Origin: Pectinatus frisingensis
Lineage (GTDB): Bacteria > Bacillota > Negativicutes > Selenomonadales > Selenomonadaceae
Direction of reading: 5' to 3'
DNA: 64,000 bases
Assembly: GCF_015732285.1 (NCBI RefSeq)
Contig: NZ_WIQU01000042.1
Span: 63,145-127,144 of the forward strand
A program made the translations under genes and the position numbers. This document shows positions 36,715 through 45,092 of the stretch, piece after piece. Every line of letters starts with the position of its first letter. The first letter of the stretch is position 1. The notes under the pieces were generated by a model. The model saw only the letters and a program-made list of their open reading frames with translations. It searched no databases and was not told where the DNA came from.

Positions 36715-37331
36715 CAGTTATAACTTTGCGTATTATCCCAGCGCCATTGCCAATTTTCATTATAATAATCGGCTAACTTTTTATTGCCGCGAATTATTAA
36801 AACGTTTTCGGCATTGTTTTTTTCGGCAGCCTTAGTAAAATTAAATGATCCTGTGATAATCGTACTGTCATCTATTATCATAACTTTGCTATGAGCTATA
36901 GCAAAATCATGATCAATTTTGACAGGGATTTTATTATCGATAAAAAATTTGGCAGCAGAATATTTTTCTGTTTCATTACTTTTATCCAAAATTATTTTTA
37001 CAATGACGCCACGCTTTTGAGCATTCAACAGAGCTTTTGCGATAGGTGTAGAAGTAAAAAGATAAGCCTGTACCTTAATAGTGCTATGGGCTTCATTTAT
37101 TGCTTTTATTACGGTATCTGTCGCACCACCATTGGGACTAAAGGCAACTTCGATTGTTCCGGCAGCATTTACGATATTGGGATGGTCTATTTCACCCGGC
37201 AGGACTGCTTGTGCAGAGGCTGTTTTGTTTACAAGGGCATTTTCATGCGAAATTGTCTTATTACTGCAGCCAAGTAAAAATCCGGCGAAAAATATTGAGA
37301 GAACAACAATAGCAGATACTAATTTTTTCAA
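36714..37331 (-). CDS. Phospholipase-D-superfamily lipoprotein, Nuc-like
   Basis: 205 aa. An N-terminal hydrophobic signal ends in the lipobox LLGC with Cys22, so it is probably a lipoprotein facing the periplasm. A single HKD motif H147-x-K149-x4-D154 is followed by GSFNFTKAAEKNNAEN, the pattern of Nuc-type endonucleases, which dimerise to build one active site. The likely activity is periplasmic nucleic-acid hydrolysis, with phosphodiesterase action on lipids as the alternative. It is a single gene downstream of tRNA-Val and bounded by terminators. Confidence 0.87.
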   Translation of the reverse strand: MKKLVSAIVVLSIFFAGFLLGCSNKTISHENALVNKTASAQAVLPGEIDHPNIVNAAGTIEVAFSPNGGATDTVIKAINEAHSTIKVQAYLFTSTPIAKALLNAQKRGVIVKIILDKSNETEKYSAAKFFIDNKIPVKIDHDFAIAHSKVMIIDDSTIITGSFNFTKAAEKNNAENVLIIRGNKKLADYYNENWQWRWDNTQSYN

Positions 37332-37364
37332 ATATTACATCTCCTTAAAAATTTGTAATAAAAT

Positions 37365-37389
37365 AACCGGCAAAAAAACTCTGCCGGTT
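37365..37389 (-). terminator. Terminator after tRNA-Val
   Basis: AACCGGCA (37365-37372) with TGCCGGTT (37382-37389). In minus-strand reading it is followed by an AT-rich tail (ATTTTATT). It separates the tRNA from the lipoprotein gene. Confidence 0.7.
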
Positions 37390-37451
37390 TACATCAAATT
37401 CCTAATTTCGTGTTTCGATTATGCTGATACCTTTATAAATAGTGATTTTAC

Positions 37452-37526
37452 TGGTAGGGCATGGTGGTTTCGAACCACCGACCTCTTGAATGTGAATCAA
37501 GCGCTCTCCCCCTGAGCTAATACCCC
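37452..37526 (-). tRNA. tRNA-Val (anticodon CAC)
   Basis: 75 nt including encoded CCA. Acceptor GGGGTAT pairs ATGCCCT with two G-U pairs. D-stem is GCTC/GAGC, anticodon stem CTTGA/TCAAG with loop TTCACAT (anticodon CAC, reading GUG), variable AGGTC, and T-stem GGTGG/CCACC with loop TTCGAAA. A -10-like TATAAT lies upstream at 37557-37562 on the minus strand. Confidence 0.93.
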
Positions 37527-37923
37527 GAATACCCTATAAATATCACAACGTGTATTATTATAGCATAAATTGTTATTTAATTCTATATATGGAGAAATAA
37601 AATATTTGGTCATAGATATTTCTTTTCCTAAAATCTAAAAATCAAGGAAGAATAATGATACTAAAACCAGCTATGAAGTCAATAATCAGGTAAAACAGGG
37701 CCGTTTATTAATTAACTTTTCTACAATGACCATGTCCAAGTCTAAGAAATTCAATATATTCGACTATTGATCGATATTTTTGAAGGTAAAACATTGCAGC
37801 ATATCTATTCTACATGGCATGTTGATTGAGAAAAAGGTTTTCGTTTTGATAGTATCAGGAGTGAAAAATATTCGAGTGAGACATAACAAAAAGCCTCCCG
37901 AGAAATCAGAAGGCTCATTTAAC
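37527..37923. other. 397-bp tRNA-flanked gap with possible decayed coding remnant
   Basis: No intact gene. A few short stretches read like broken coding (for example GFRFDSIRSEKYSSET near 37834-37885, interrupted upstream by stops), which could be a decayed transposase or integrase remnant. The identity cannot be supported. The tRNA-Arg terminator occupies the right end. Confidence 0.3.
37888..37915 (-). terminator. Terminator after tRNA-Arg
   Basis: On the minus strand AGCCTTC pairs GGAGGCT (37909-37915 with 37892-37898, one G-U pair), followed by a T5 run. Confidence 0.8.
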
Positions 37924-38000
37924 TGGTGCGATTGGCCAGAGTCGAACTGGCTACCTGCCGCTTAGGAGGCGGCCGCTCTATCCATGTGAGCTACAACCGC
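37924..38000 (-). tRNA. tRNA-Arg (anticodon CCU)
   Basis: 77 nt including encoded CCA. Acceptor GCGGTTG/CAATCGC (one G-U), D-stem GCTC/GAGC with a 9-nt loop, anticodon stem GCCGC/GCGGC with loop CTCCTAA (anticodon CCT, reading AGG), T-stem GCCAG/CTGGC with loop TTCGACT, discriminator A. Confidence 0.95.
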
Positions 38001-38084
38001 AATTAACATGCCTATATATTATAACAACTCTCTTTTATATCTGCAAGCACAAAACCAACTTTTTCCACTGAAGGGTAAATAAAT

Positions 38085-38843
38085 TTAATTTTGCAGTGTC
38101 TGGTCAGCAGTCATTTCTGTCAAATAAGGCCAGTATTTTTCAGGCATGAATGAACGGCGCAGCCTGGGATTTTCTCTTTCTTCGATGGCAATACTGCGGT
38201 AATATTGGCACCACATTTGACGGAATTTTTGTTCGTCCTTACTGTAGTCAAGATTATGTTTAGGTTCGGTAATCTCAGTTATGAGTAAAGTTTTTTTATT
38301 ATAATAAGCCGCTATATGGCGGTGAATATCATGAATGGCCCATTCCTCTGCGGGTAAACGATTGGTAAAGTGTCCGGCGATGAGTGGGACAATATTGTAA
38401 TCTGGTTTGATGATGGCGTAAAGCATTCCGGCGGCAAGTTCATTAAAGCGGAGTAATCCCAGTATACGCTGGCATTCATTACTGGTTTTCAGCGACCATT
38501 TTTCGACTTGTTGTATCCAGGGATCACGTCGGCAGACTGACAGTGTTCCTATATGACGGAAGGCTGTACAAATATAATAAAATAAAATCATTTCCCGTTC
38601 CGGCTGTTCTGCCATAAAAGCATAGTATAGTGTATGGGCGGCTATTGAACCACATTTTTGGTGAAAGGAATTAATCACCGAACTGGCATGATCTATATTG
38701 CTGGTTATTATTTTTTCGTTACCGAATAAAGAAGAACCGGCGCGTTTATTTTCTATTTTTTCCACATGGCTGGTTCCATCATGATATGCTTGATAAACAA
38801 CGGATAAAAAACCGGGAAAGGAGCCATCGTATTGATAATACAT
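38085..38843 (-). CDS. TIGR03915-type putative DNA metabolism protein
   Basis: 252 aa, starting MYYQYDGSFPGFLSVVYQAY, the typical opening of this family. It is mostly helical, with a conserved C-terminal block (RRSFMPEKYWPYLTEM). The family is named for its constant partnership with a radical SAM protein, and in some bacteria it is fused to a uracil-DNA-glycosylase-like domain. That fusion is absent here. Its biochemical function is unknown. It lies 2 nt downstream of the radical SAM gene, so the two are surely co-translated. It is cytoplasmic, with no signal or membrane segment. Confidence 0.85.
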   Translation of the reverse strand: MYYQYDGSFPGFLSVVYQAYHDGTSHVEKIENKRAGSSLFGNEKIITSNIDHASSVINSFHQKCGSIAAHTLYYAFMAEQPEREMILFYYICTAFRHIGTLSVCRRDPWIQQVEKWSLKTSNECQRILGLLRFNELAAGMLYAIIKPDYNIVPLIAGHFTNRLPAEEWAIHDIHRHIAAYYNKKTLLITEITEPKHNLDYSKDEQKFRQMWCQYYRSIAIEERENPRLRRSFMPEKYWPYLTEMTADQTLQN

Positions 38844-38845
38844 GT

Positions 38846-40093
38846 TTACACCTGACCTTCGAAGAGACTAAACTGTTTAAATATTATCTGGTTTTTTTGT
38901 GAGAGCAGTATTTTTTTTATCAGCAGCGGGTCATCACGACGAAGTCCGTAATATTTCCCTGAGCAGGTAATAAAATGCCGGGCCCGTTTCCAGACGATAC
39001 CGATATGGCGTAATTCATCATAAGAGAGATTGCCAAAACGACGCAATGTGCGTATGCGCATTGCTGAACGAACTCCTATCCCCGGAACACGCAGCAGCAT
39101 CTCATAAGGAGCCCGGTTTATTTCAACCGGGAAAATATGCCAGTTTTGTAAAGCCCAATTTGTTTTTGGATCGACAGATAAATCGAAATTAGGTCTGTCA
39201 GCAGTTAAAATTTCATCTGCAGAGAAATGATAGTAACGCAGCAGCCAATCAGCCTGGTAAAGACGATTTTCCCGCAGCAGCGGCGGAACTTGCAGTGCCG
39301 GCAGGTTTTTACCAGTCATTACCGGTACATAAGCGGAATAATAAACTCGCTTTAATGAAACTTTTTTATATAAAGCTTCACTGAGTTTTAAAATATGGCG
39401 GTCATTTTCACCACTGGCGCCGATTATCATTTGTGTAGTTTGGCCGGCGGGAATAAAGCTGGGAACATATTTTACCAAATGTTTTTCTTCTTGGCGTTCG
39501 GTCAGTTTATTTTTTATAAATTGCATGGGAGTTATGATTGCTGATCTGGTTTTTTGCGGAGCCAGCAACTTTAATGAACTTTCCGAAGGCAATTCCATGT
39601 TTACACTCATGCGGTCAACATATTTACCCAGTTCATAAATTAACATGGAATCAGTTCCGGGAATACCTTTCATGTGTATGTAACCATTAAAATTTTCTTT
39701 TAAACGGAGTGTCTTGGCTATTTTTATTAGTAATTCGGTTGTATAATCAGGAGATTTTATTATACCTGAGCTTAAAAACAGTCCTTCAATATAATTGCGG
39801 CGGTAAAATTGTACGGTCAGTCCGACAACTTCCTCCGGGGAAAGATGGGTGCGCACTATGTCATTGCTATGGCGGTTGACGCAGTATTCACAATCATAGA
39901 TGCAGTAATTGGTCATGAGTATTTTAAGTAAAGAAATGCACCGCCCATCAGCTGCCCAGCTGTGACAAATGCCGCTGGGAGCCGCATTACCAAGGCCATT
40001 GATTCTGTTTTTTCGTTTTGATCCGCTGGAGGAGCAAGAAACATCATATTTGGCAGCATCAGATAAAATTTTTAATTTTTCCATGATTTCCAT
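38846..40093 (-). CDS. TIGR03916-type putative DNA modification/repair radical SAM protein
   Basis: 415 aa from the ATG at 40093, placed 9 nt after GGAG; an ATG 15 nt upstream is not spaced correctly. The radical SAM motif is C64-x3-C68-x2-C71. An N-terminal block with GICHSWAADGRC, and a C-terminal helix-hairpin-helix (LLRVPGIGVRSAMRI) likely to bind DNA, frame the SAM barrel. The family is predicted to repair or modify DNA together with the TIGR03915 protein, but the reaction is not known. It is divergent from a small DsrE gene across about 200 bp. Confidence 0.88.
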   Translation of the reverse strand: MEIMEKLKILSDAAKYDVSCSSSGSKRKNRINGLGNAAPSGICHSWAADGRCISLLKILMTNYCIYDCEYCVNRHSNDIVRTHLSPEEVVGLTVQFYRRNYIEGLFLSSGIIKSPDYTTELLIKIAKTLRLKENFNGYIHMKGIPGTDSMLIYELGKYVDRMSVNMELPSESSLKLLAPQKTRSAIITPMQFIKNKLTERQEEKHLVKYVPSFIPAGQTTQMIIGASGENDRHILKLSEALYKKVSLKRVYYSAYVPVMTGKNLPALQVPPLLRENRLYQADWLLRYYHFSADEILTADRPNFDLSVDPKTNWALQNWHIFPVEINRAPYEMLLRVPGIGVRSAMRIRTLRRFGNLSYDELRHIGIVWKRARHFITCSGKYYGLRRDDPLLIKKILLSQKNQIIFKQFSLFEGQV

Positions 40094-40291
40094 GGTAGTT
40101 ATCTCCATAATACAAAATTAAATTTATAAAATAATTGAATTGCTTAGAGTATAACATTATAATTAAGTAAAGTAAATAATAAAATTAAGTAAACTGAATG
40201 AGAAGGAGATGCTAAAATATTATTGAATATAGAAATTAAGGTGGTATCTGTTGTATTGTAGAGACATATATAAAGATTAAGGGAGAATAAG

Positions 40292-40639
40292 ATGGATGTA
40301 TTAAAAATCGTATTTCATATTGATGAAATGGCAAAATGGCAGATGGTCATTGGCAATGTAAAAAATTTTATAGCCGATGTCGGAATGGACAGGTATGATA
40401 TTAAAATAGTGGTCAATGGTGATGCTGTGAATTTATTTAACACAGCGGATAATTCTGCTGTCTTGCATGATATGGAATGTTTGACGCATGAAAGCGTTGA
40501 AGTTTTTGTCTGCCGCAATGCTTTGCGCGGTAATGAAATAAACGAGTCTGAACTGCCACCGTACATATTTATTGCTTCTGCAGGAGTGACTAAATTAGTA
40601 AAGCTGCAATTGGCAGGGTATGCATATATAAAACCATAG
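40292..40639 (+). CDS. DsrE/DsrF-like family protein
   Basis: 115 aa, AAGGGAGA site. It has the DsrE-like flavodoxin-like fold pattern: KIVFHIDEMAKW start, DIKIVVNGDAVNLF, VEVFVCRNALRG with one Cys, and a terminal AGVTKLVKLQLAGYAYIKP. DsrE relatives bind or pass persulfide sulfur through a Cys. A role in sulfur handling is possible but unproven, since the Cys context is unlike TusD. Regulation is not evident. It stands alone. Confidence 0.8.
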   Translation: MDVLKIVFHIDEMAKWQMVIGNVKNFIADVGMDRYDIKIVVNGDAVNLFNTADNSAVLHDMECLTHESVEVFVCRNALRGNEINESELPPYIFIASAGVTKLVKLQLAGYAYIKP

Positions 40640-40916
40640 CGAAGTTGTTAAATATATTATCGGTCATTTTCAGGCAGCCGTTTATCTGGTTGTATTGATA
40701 AAATTTCAGGACAGCTTTTAGATAGAAATATCGCAGTTTACCATTTTCATTCATGAATACACAATATGTACCACTGCCCTTATTTTGTATGGCAGTGGGA
40801 TATGTGTACCTTTATGGTCAAATACTAATTGTGTGACAGTCTATTGTTTTCCAGATTATAATGGTATATTTTTGGGGTTATAATCGTTAATTATAGCAAG
40901 GATACCAGGCTTTGTT
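40640..40916. other. 277-bp convergent gap
   Basis: No gene. One hairpin, CCACTGCC (40771-40778) with GGCAGTGG (40791-40798), lies roughly mid-gap between convergent genes and may be a bidirectional terminator, though neither side has a clear T-run. Confidence 0.45.
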
Positions 40917-41870
40917 TTATAGATAAATAAATATATAATAGACAGGAAATACAATGATGAAGAAGATGGCTGTGGTTATCATAAAAATAGCTGTAGCCAT
41001 GTTTGTATTTAATTTGTAAAGTTGACTTATTGCAATAGAATTTATAGCAGCAGGTGCAGCACCTATTAAAGTCATTGTGTTAATGAAAAGTGAATCAGTA
41101 CTTATCAAGGAAAAAACTGTATAAGTCAGTAATGGCAGGATAATGAATTTTATTGGCAGCATCATTAAAGATTCCCGCAGATAAAATTTTAAAGCTGAAA
41201 ATTTTAATAGAAAACCAATTGGCAGCATACCTATCCATGCACCGATATGGACGAATGAATCGAATATCACAGGAAATATCGTTGGTCTGGGTACATGATT
41301 TATAGATAATAGAAAACCCGCCAGTACACCGATGAGAGCCAATTGATTCCAGCTGATGAATATATCGCGCCATTGCGGTTTAAAAGAAGCTTTGAAAGAA
41401 CGAGCCTGGGATAACTGTTTATAATAACCGGCTAAAGGAATGCAAAACAGCAATGTAAATATATTTTGAAATATAGCAACTGCCTGTACATACGCAAAAC
41501 CAATCTCACCATATAAAACGAAGCAGCATAAGCCGACGAGAGTGCCGATGTTTGAAAGATATCCGGTTAGTAAAAAAGAGCCTTCAGCGCATGGATTTTT
41601 AAGATGCCTGCTTAAAGGATATGAAAGAAGTCCAGGGATAATGCATACCAGAATCCCATAAAGTGGTATACTTAGGAATTTACTGTTGATATCCATCAGC
41701 CAAAAACTGCCCAAGGCCAATACTGTGGCAATAAATCTTATATTCAACTTCAGCAGCAGATTACAGGTCGTAATGCCCATCCATTTCTTTTTATGCAGTA
41801 TATACCCAATAATGAGTGGTAAAATCAAGTCAATAAAAATGTAAATTATGCGTGTGTTTGATTGTTCCAT
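40917..41870 (-). CDS. Auxin-efflux-carrier (AEC) family transporter
   Basis: 317 aa from the ATG at 41870, which has an AAGGG site; an upstream in-frame start at 41945 lacks one. About ten membrane segments in two inverted halves, with the polar segment FLLTGYLSNIGTLVGL and a C-terminal half ending GAAPAAINSIAISQLY, match bacterial AEC permeases. Bacterial members carry malate, malonate or other organic acids; the substrate here is not determined. It is divergent from a LevR-type activator, which may regulate it. Confidence 0.87.
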   Translation of the reverse strand: MEQSNTRIIYIFIDLILPLIIGYILHKKKWMGITTCNLLLKLNIRFIATVLALGSFWLMDINSKFLSIPLYGILVCIIPGLLSYPLSRHLKNPCAEGSFLLTGYLSNIGTLVGLCCFVLYGEIGFAYVQAVAIFQNIFTLLFCIPLAGYYKQLSQARSFKASFKPQWRDIFISWNQLALIGVLAGFLLSINHVPRPTIFPVIFDSFVHIGAWIGMLPIGFLLKFSALKFYLRESLMMLPIKFIILPLLTYTVFSLISTDSLFINTMTLIGAAPAAINSIAISQLYKLNTNMATAIFMITTAIFFIIVFPVYYIFIYL

Positions 41871-41906
41871 TTGACATACCCTTCGAAATTTTACTTTCCT
41901 TCTATT

Positions 41907-41935
41907 ACCATAGATAAAGATAATGTTAATGTCAA
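41907..41935 (-). promoter_or_regulatory. Predicted promoter of the AEC transporter gene
   Basis: Minus strand: -35 TTGACA (41930-41935), 17-nt spacer, -10 TATGGT (41907-41912). This is a sigma-A type promoter; I see no sigma-54 -24/-12 site in the gap. Confidence 0.55.
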
Positions 41936-42177
41936 CAGTTTGCATGTATTTTTTGTTATACGGATAAAATCAAGCGATAAAAACGGGTTTAGATTCGGCC
42001 CCTTGTAAACCTGCCGTATATCTGCGATAATATATATTATAAAATAATATGTGTCGGCATTTATCTATTGTTGCGATATAAAATGTAAAAAAATTTAGAA
42101 GTTTTAATCAACATATTTGCAAAAATAGATTGGAACCAATAGGACAAGCTGATTATATTTACTGGGAGTTTTATTTT
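41936..42177. other. Rest of the 307-bp divergent gap between AEC carrier and LevR-type gene
   Basis: AT-rich with no small ORF, tRNA or repeat. It presumably contains the levR-type promoter, but no clear -35/-10 pair or sigma-54 site stands out. Confidence 0.35.
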
Positions 42178-44928
42178 ATGAAACGTATTGACCGTATATA
42201 TGCATATATAAAAGGAATATATAACGACAGCAGAGTAAGAGAAAAGGGTGTCACGGCTGCGGCAATAGCTCAGCAGCTGGATATACTGCGCAGTAATGTC
42301 AGCCGTGAGCTCAATGAGCTTTATCGTCAAAAGAAGATATGTAAATCAACCGGGCGACCTGTATTATATTTTTATGATGATGGCAAAGTTAAGAATACCG
42401 TCAGACAGAAAAAGACTGATAATTTGTCGGATAATATTCATGATACGCACTCTAATACAGCTTTTTGCAAGTTCGTTGGATCTAGTTTAAAACCGCAAAT
42501 TGATCAGGCGAAAGCAGCAATAATTTACCCGCCTGATGGTCTTCATACGCTTATTTTGGGTCAAACCGGTGTCGGAAAGACGCTGTTTGCCCATATGATG
42601 TTTGATTATGGTTGTGAAGTAGGACGATTTAAAAAAGATGCGCCGTTTATAACATTCAACTGCGCTGATTATTATAATAACCCACAGCTTTTGATATCAC
42701 ATATATTTGGACATATGCGCGGTGCTTTCACCGGAGCTGACACAAATTCAATCGGATTGATCGAATCAGCTGATGAGGGAGTCTTATTCCTTGATGAAGT
42801 TCATCGCCTGCCGCCGGAAGGCCAGGAAATGATTTTTTACTTTATGGATACCGGAACTTTTAATCGCTTGGGAGAAACCAAACGGGAACGAAAAGCACGT
42901 GTTTTGATTATCTGCGCTACTACCGAAGATCCTGAATCTGTTTTGACAAAAACATTTCAGCGACGTATTCCCAATATTATTCAAATTCCACCATTAACAG
43001 AGCGCCCAATCGAGGAAAAGCTGGAGATAACAAAATTATTATTTTTAAAGGAAGCCCATTTTATCAAACGTCCGATAAAAGTCAGCGGTGATGCCATAAA
43101 GGCACTTATTGGCAGCATCGGGCCGGGAAATGTAGGTCAATTAGAGTCTAATATACGATTGCTGTGTGCCCAGGGATTGCTGAATATAAAAAATCGTAAA
43201 TATATAGAAATAGACTATCATATATTGCCCCAGCAGATAAAATCAGGAATCTTGGCAATGAGCACTAAACGGCAGGACATGGCGGCCATTTCTGCTACGA
43301 TTGGCAATGAATTTTATGTTACGCCAAATAGTAAGGGGAAACTGCCTAAAGAAGTTGAAGATGAAAAATTTAATCTTTACCAAATGGTTGAAAATAAAGT
43401 AAAAATTTTGCGAAGTGAAGGCATTGCTGATGATGTTATCCAGCAAGTGATGATTGCCGATGTGAATGCATATTTAAAAGATTTTTATATAAAACAAAAG
43501 CAAAATGTTAAATTATCGGTTCATGATAGATTGTTAAAAATTATTGATGCCGATATGGTAGATTTTACTCAACAAGTGGCCGATGTTGTGGCCCGGCGGA
43601 TTAATCTAGTGTCCAAGGAGAGATTTTTGTATGCTTTTGGATTGCATTTAAGCTCGCTATTTGCCAGAATAAAAGAAAAAAAACAGCTGCGCAGTTCTTC
43701 TTTATCCGGTATGGTGGATACAACTACCATTGAGTTTGAACTGGCGCAGGAAATAAAAAAAATTATTGAGCAGCATTATGACCTGGTTATTGCAGATTCT
43801 GAAACCGAATATTTTGCCATGCTGCTACAGTCATTAAAGGAAGAAGATATCACTGATAAAATAGTGATAGCGGTCGCTATGCATGGTAATTATACGGCAA
43901 GTTCGGTTTGTGATGTTGCCCGCAAACTTTTTAGCGCGACAAAAGTACAGCTGATACCATTTGATATGCCACTGGAATGTAAACCTAATGAAATGCTGGG
44001 AAAAATAACCGATAAATTAAGGACGATAAATTGCAGCCAGGGCGTTCTGCTAATGGCTGATATGGGATCATTATGTAATTTTGGGGCGCTTATTGAGGAA
44101 CAGCTTAATATTCCGGTCATGACAATAAATATGGTTACGACACCATTGGTTTTAGAGGCAATGCGCAAGGTGGATATGGCGGGAATAACTCTGCCGGCAG
44201 TATATGATTCATTGAAAAGTTTTGGCGGATATGATGACAGTACGATCTTACCTGATACTAAAAAAGCAGAAAAAAGTGATGCAATTATCACTATCTGTAG
44301 TTCCGGTGAAGGTACAGCTGAAAAACTGAAACAGATAATTTTTGATATTTTGATCAATGCGGGGATACTTAATATAAAAATTATTCCGTTGAGCCTTTAT
44401 GATATGAAGGAAAATATAAAAAAATTATCGGAAAAATATAACATCGTAGCTTCAGTAGGTGTTGTCAATCCCCAGATAGATGCTCCGTTTATACCACTGG
44501 AAACCTTGTTGGGCGGCAGAGAAAATGCTTTGTTGTGTCATCTGCCAATGGTAGGAAATCATGTTGCAGCGGGTAAAAAGGATAATAATGTTGTACTGCG
44601 ACATTTATGCAGGGATGCGCTGCATGACATGCTGTTGTATCTTAATCCTGATAAAGTAATTAATTTATTGTTAGAGTTTACGGAAAGATTAGAAAAACTT
44701 TTTGACAGTGATTTTTCCAATGCGCAGAAATTAAAAATAATAGTCCATACCGGCTGTGCCTTGGAACGTCAGGTAATACATAATACCATAAAATATAATA
44801 GCAAATTAGCCGGAAAAATTGATGCCGACAAATTGTCTAAAGTCGCCGAAGCTGCCAGTGTGTTTGAAAAAATTTTGCAGTTAAAACTGAATAAAGATGA
44901 ATTGTGCTATATTGCCGCAATGGTTTGA
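42178..44928 (+). CDS. LevR-type sigma-54-dependent PTS regulator
   Basis: 916 aa from the ATG at 42178 (GGGAG upstream). Order: N-terminal winged helix (1-70), AAA+ sigma-54-interaction domain with Walker A GQTGVGKT (128-135), GAFTGAD (182-188) and Walker B VLFLDE (202-207), a PRD-type domain, an EIIA-Man-like domain (region of AVAMHGNYTASSV), an EIIB-like stretch and a second PRD at the C-terminus. LevR-type proteins activate mannose-family PTS operons after phosphorylation by PTS proteins. No PTS genes are in the window. It is convergent with the glycosyltransferase gene, and its target may be elsewhere. Confidence 0.9.
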   Translation: MKRIDRIYAYIKGIYNDSRVREKGVTAAAIAQQLDILRSNVSRELNELYRQKKICKSTGRPVLYFYDDGKVKNTVRQKKTDNLSDNIHDTHSNTAFCKFVGSSLKPQIDQAKAAIIYPPDGLHTLILGQTGVGKTLFAHMMFDYGCEVGRFKKDAPFITFNCADYYNNPQLLISHIFGHMRGAFTGADTNSIGLIESADEGVLFLDEVHRLPPEGQEMIFYFMDTGTFNRLGETKRERKARVLIICATTEDPESVLTKTFQRRIPNIIQIPPLTERPIEEKLEITKLLFLKEAHFIKRPIKVSGDAIKALIGSIGPGNVGQLESNIRLLCAQGLLNIKNRKYIEIDYHILPQQIKSGILAMSTKRQDMAAISATIGNEFYVTPNSKGKLPKEVEDEKFNLYQMVENKVKILRSEGIADDVIQQVMIADVNAYLKDFYIKQKQNVKLSVHDRLLKIIDADMVDFTQQVADVVARRINLVSKERFLYAFGLHLSSLFARIKEKKQLRSSSLSGMVDTTTIEFELAQEIKKIIEQHYDLVIADSETEYFAMLLQSLKEEDITDKIVIAVAMHGNYTASSVCDVARKLFSATKVQLIPFDMPLECKPNEMLGKITDKLRTINCSQGVLLMADMGSLCNFGALIEEQLNIPVMTINMVTTPLVLEAMRKVDMAGITLPAVYDSLKSFGGYDDSTILPDTKKAEKSDAIITICSSGEGTAEKLKQIIFDILINAGILNIKIIPLSLYDMKENIKKLSEKYNIVASVGVVNPQIDAPFIPLETLLGGRENALLCHLPMVGNHVAAGKKDNNVVLRHLCRDALHDMLLYLNPDKVINLLLEFTERLEKLFDSDFSNAQKLKIIVHTGCALERQVIHNTIKYNSKLAGKIDADKLSKVAEAASVFEKILQLKLNKDELCYIAAMV

Positions 44929-44947
44929 TTATAACGATATGGAGAAC

Positions 44948-45083
44948 ATAAAGGACTGTCACACATAGACATTTAATTCATAAATATGCAACTTCCGTTT
45001 ATCCATTTTTAGAAAGGAAAACGGCCGTATAACAACGGTAGCATCTTTATGAGGTCAATGCTGTTCGTGCGTCAGTCCTTTAT
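44948..45083. repeat. Short dispersed repeat, copy B, with terminal inverted repeats
   Basis: Ends ATAAAGGACTGTCACAC (44948-44964) and the inverse of ATAAAGGACTGACGCAC (45067-45083) match at 15 of 17 bases. Internal blocks TTCATAAATATGCAA and TTTATGAGGTCAATGC are shared with 4566-4680, while the middle differs. It occupies the whole gap between convergent genes. It is probably a miniature inverted-repeat element; an RNA-level role is possible. Confidence 0.7.
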
Positions 45084-45092
45084 ATTGGTTAT

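Noticed and set aside
37780-37965. 61-codon frame before tRNA-Arg
   Set aside because: Overlaps the tRNA-Arg gene and its terminator; not a gene.
42001-42090. Sigma-54 promoter near the LevR-type gene
   Set aside because: A GG...GC pair can be found but the spacing is wrong for -24/-12.
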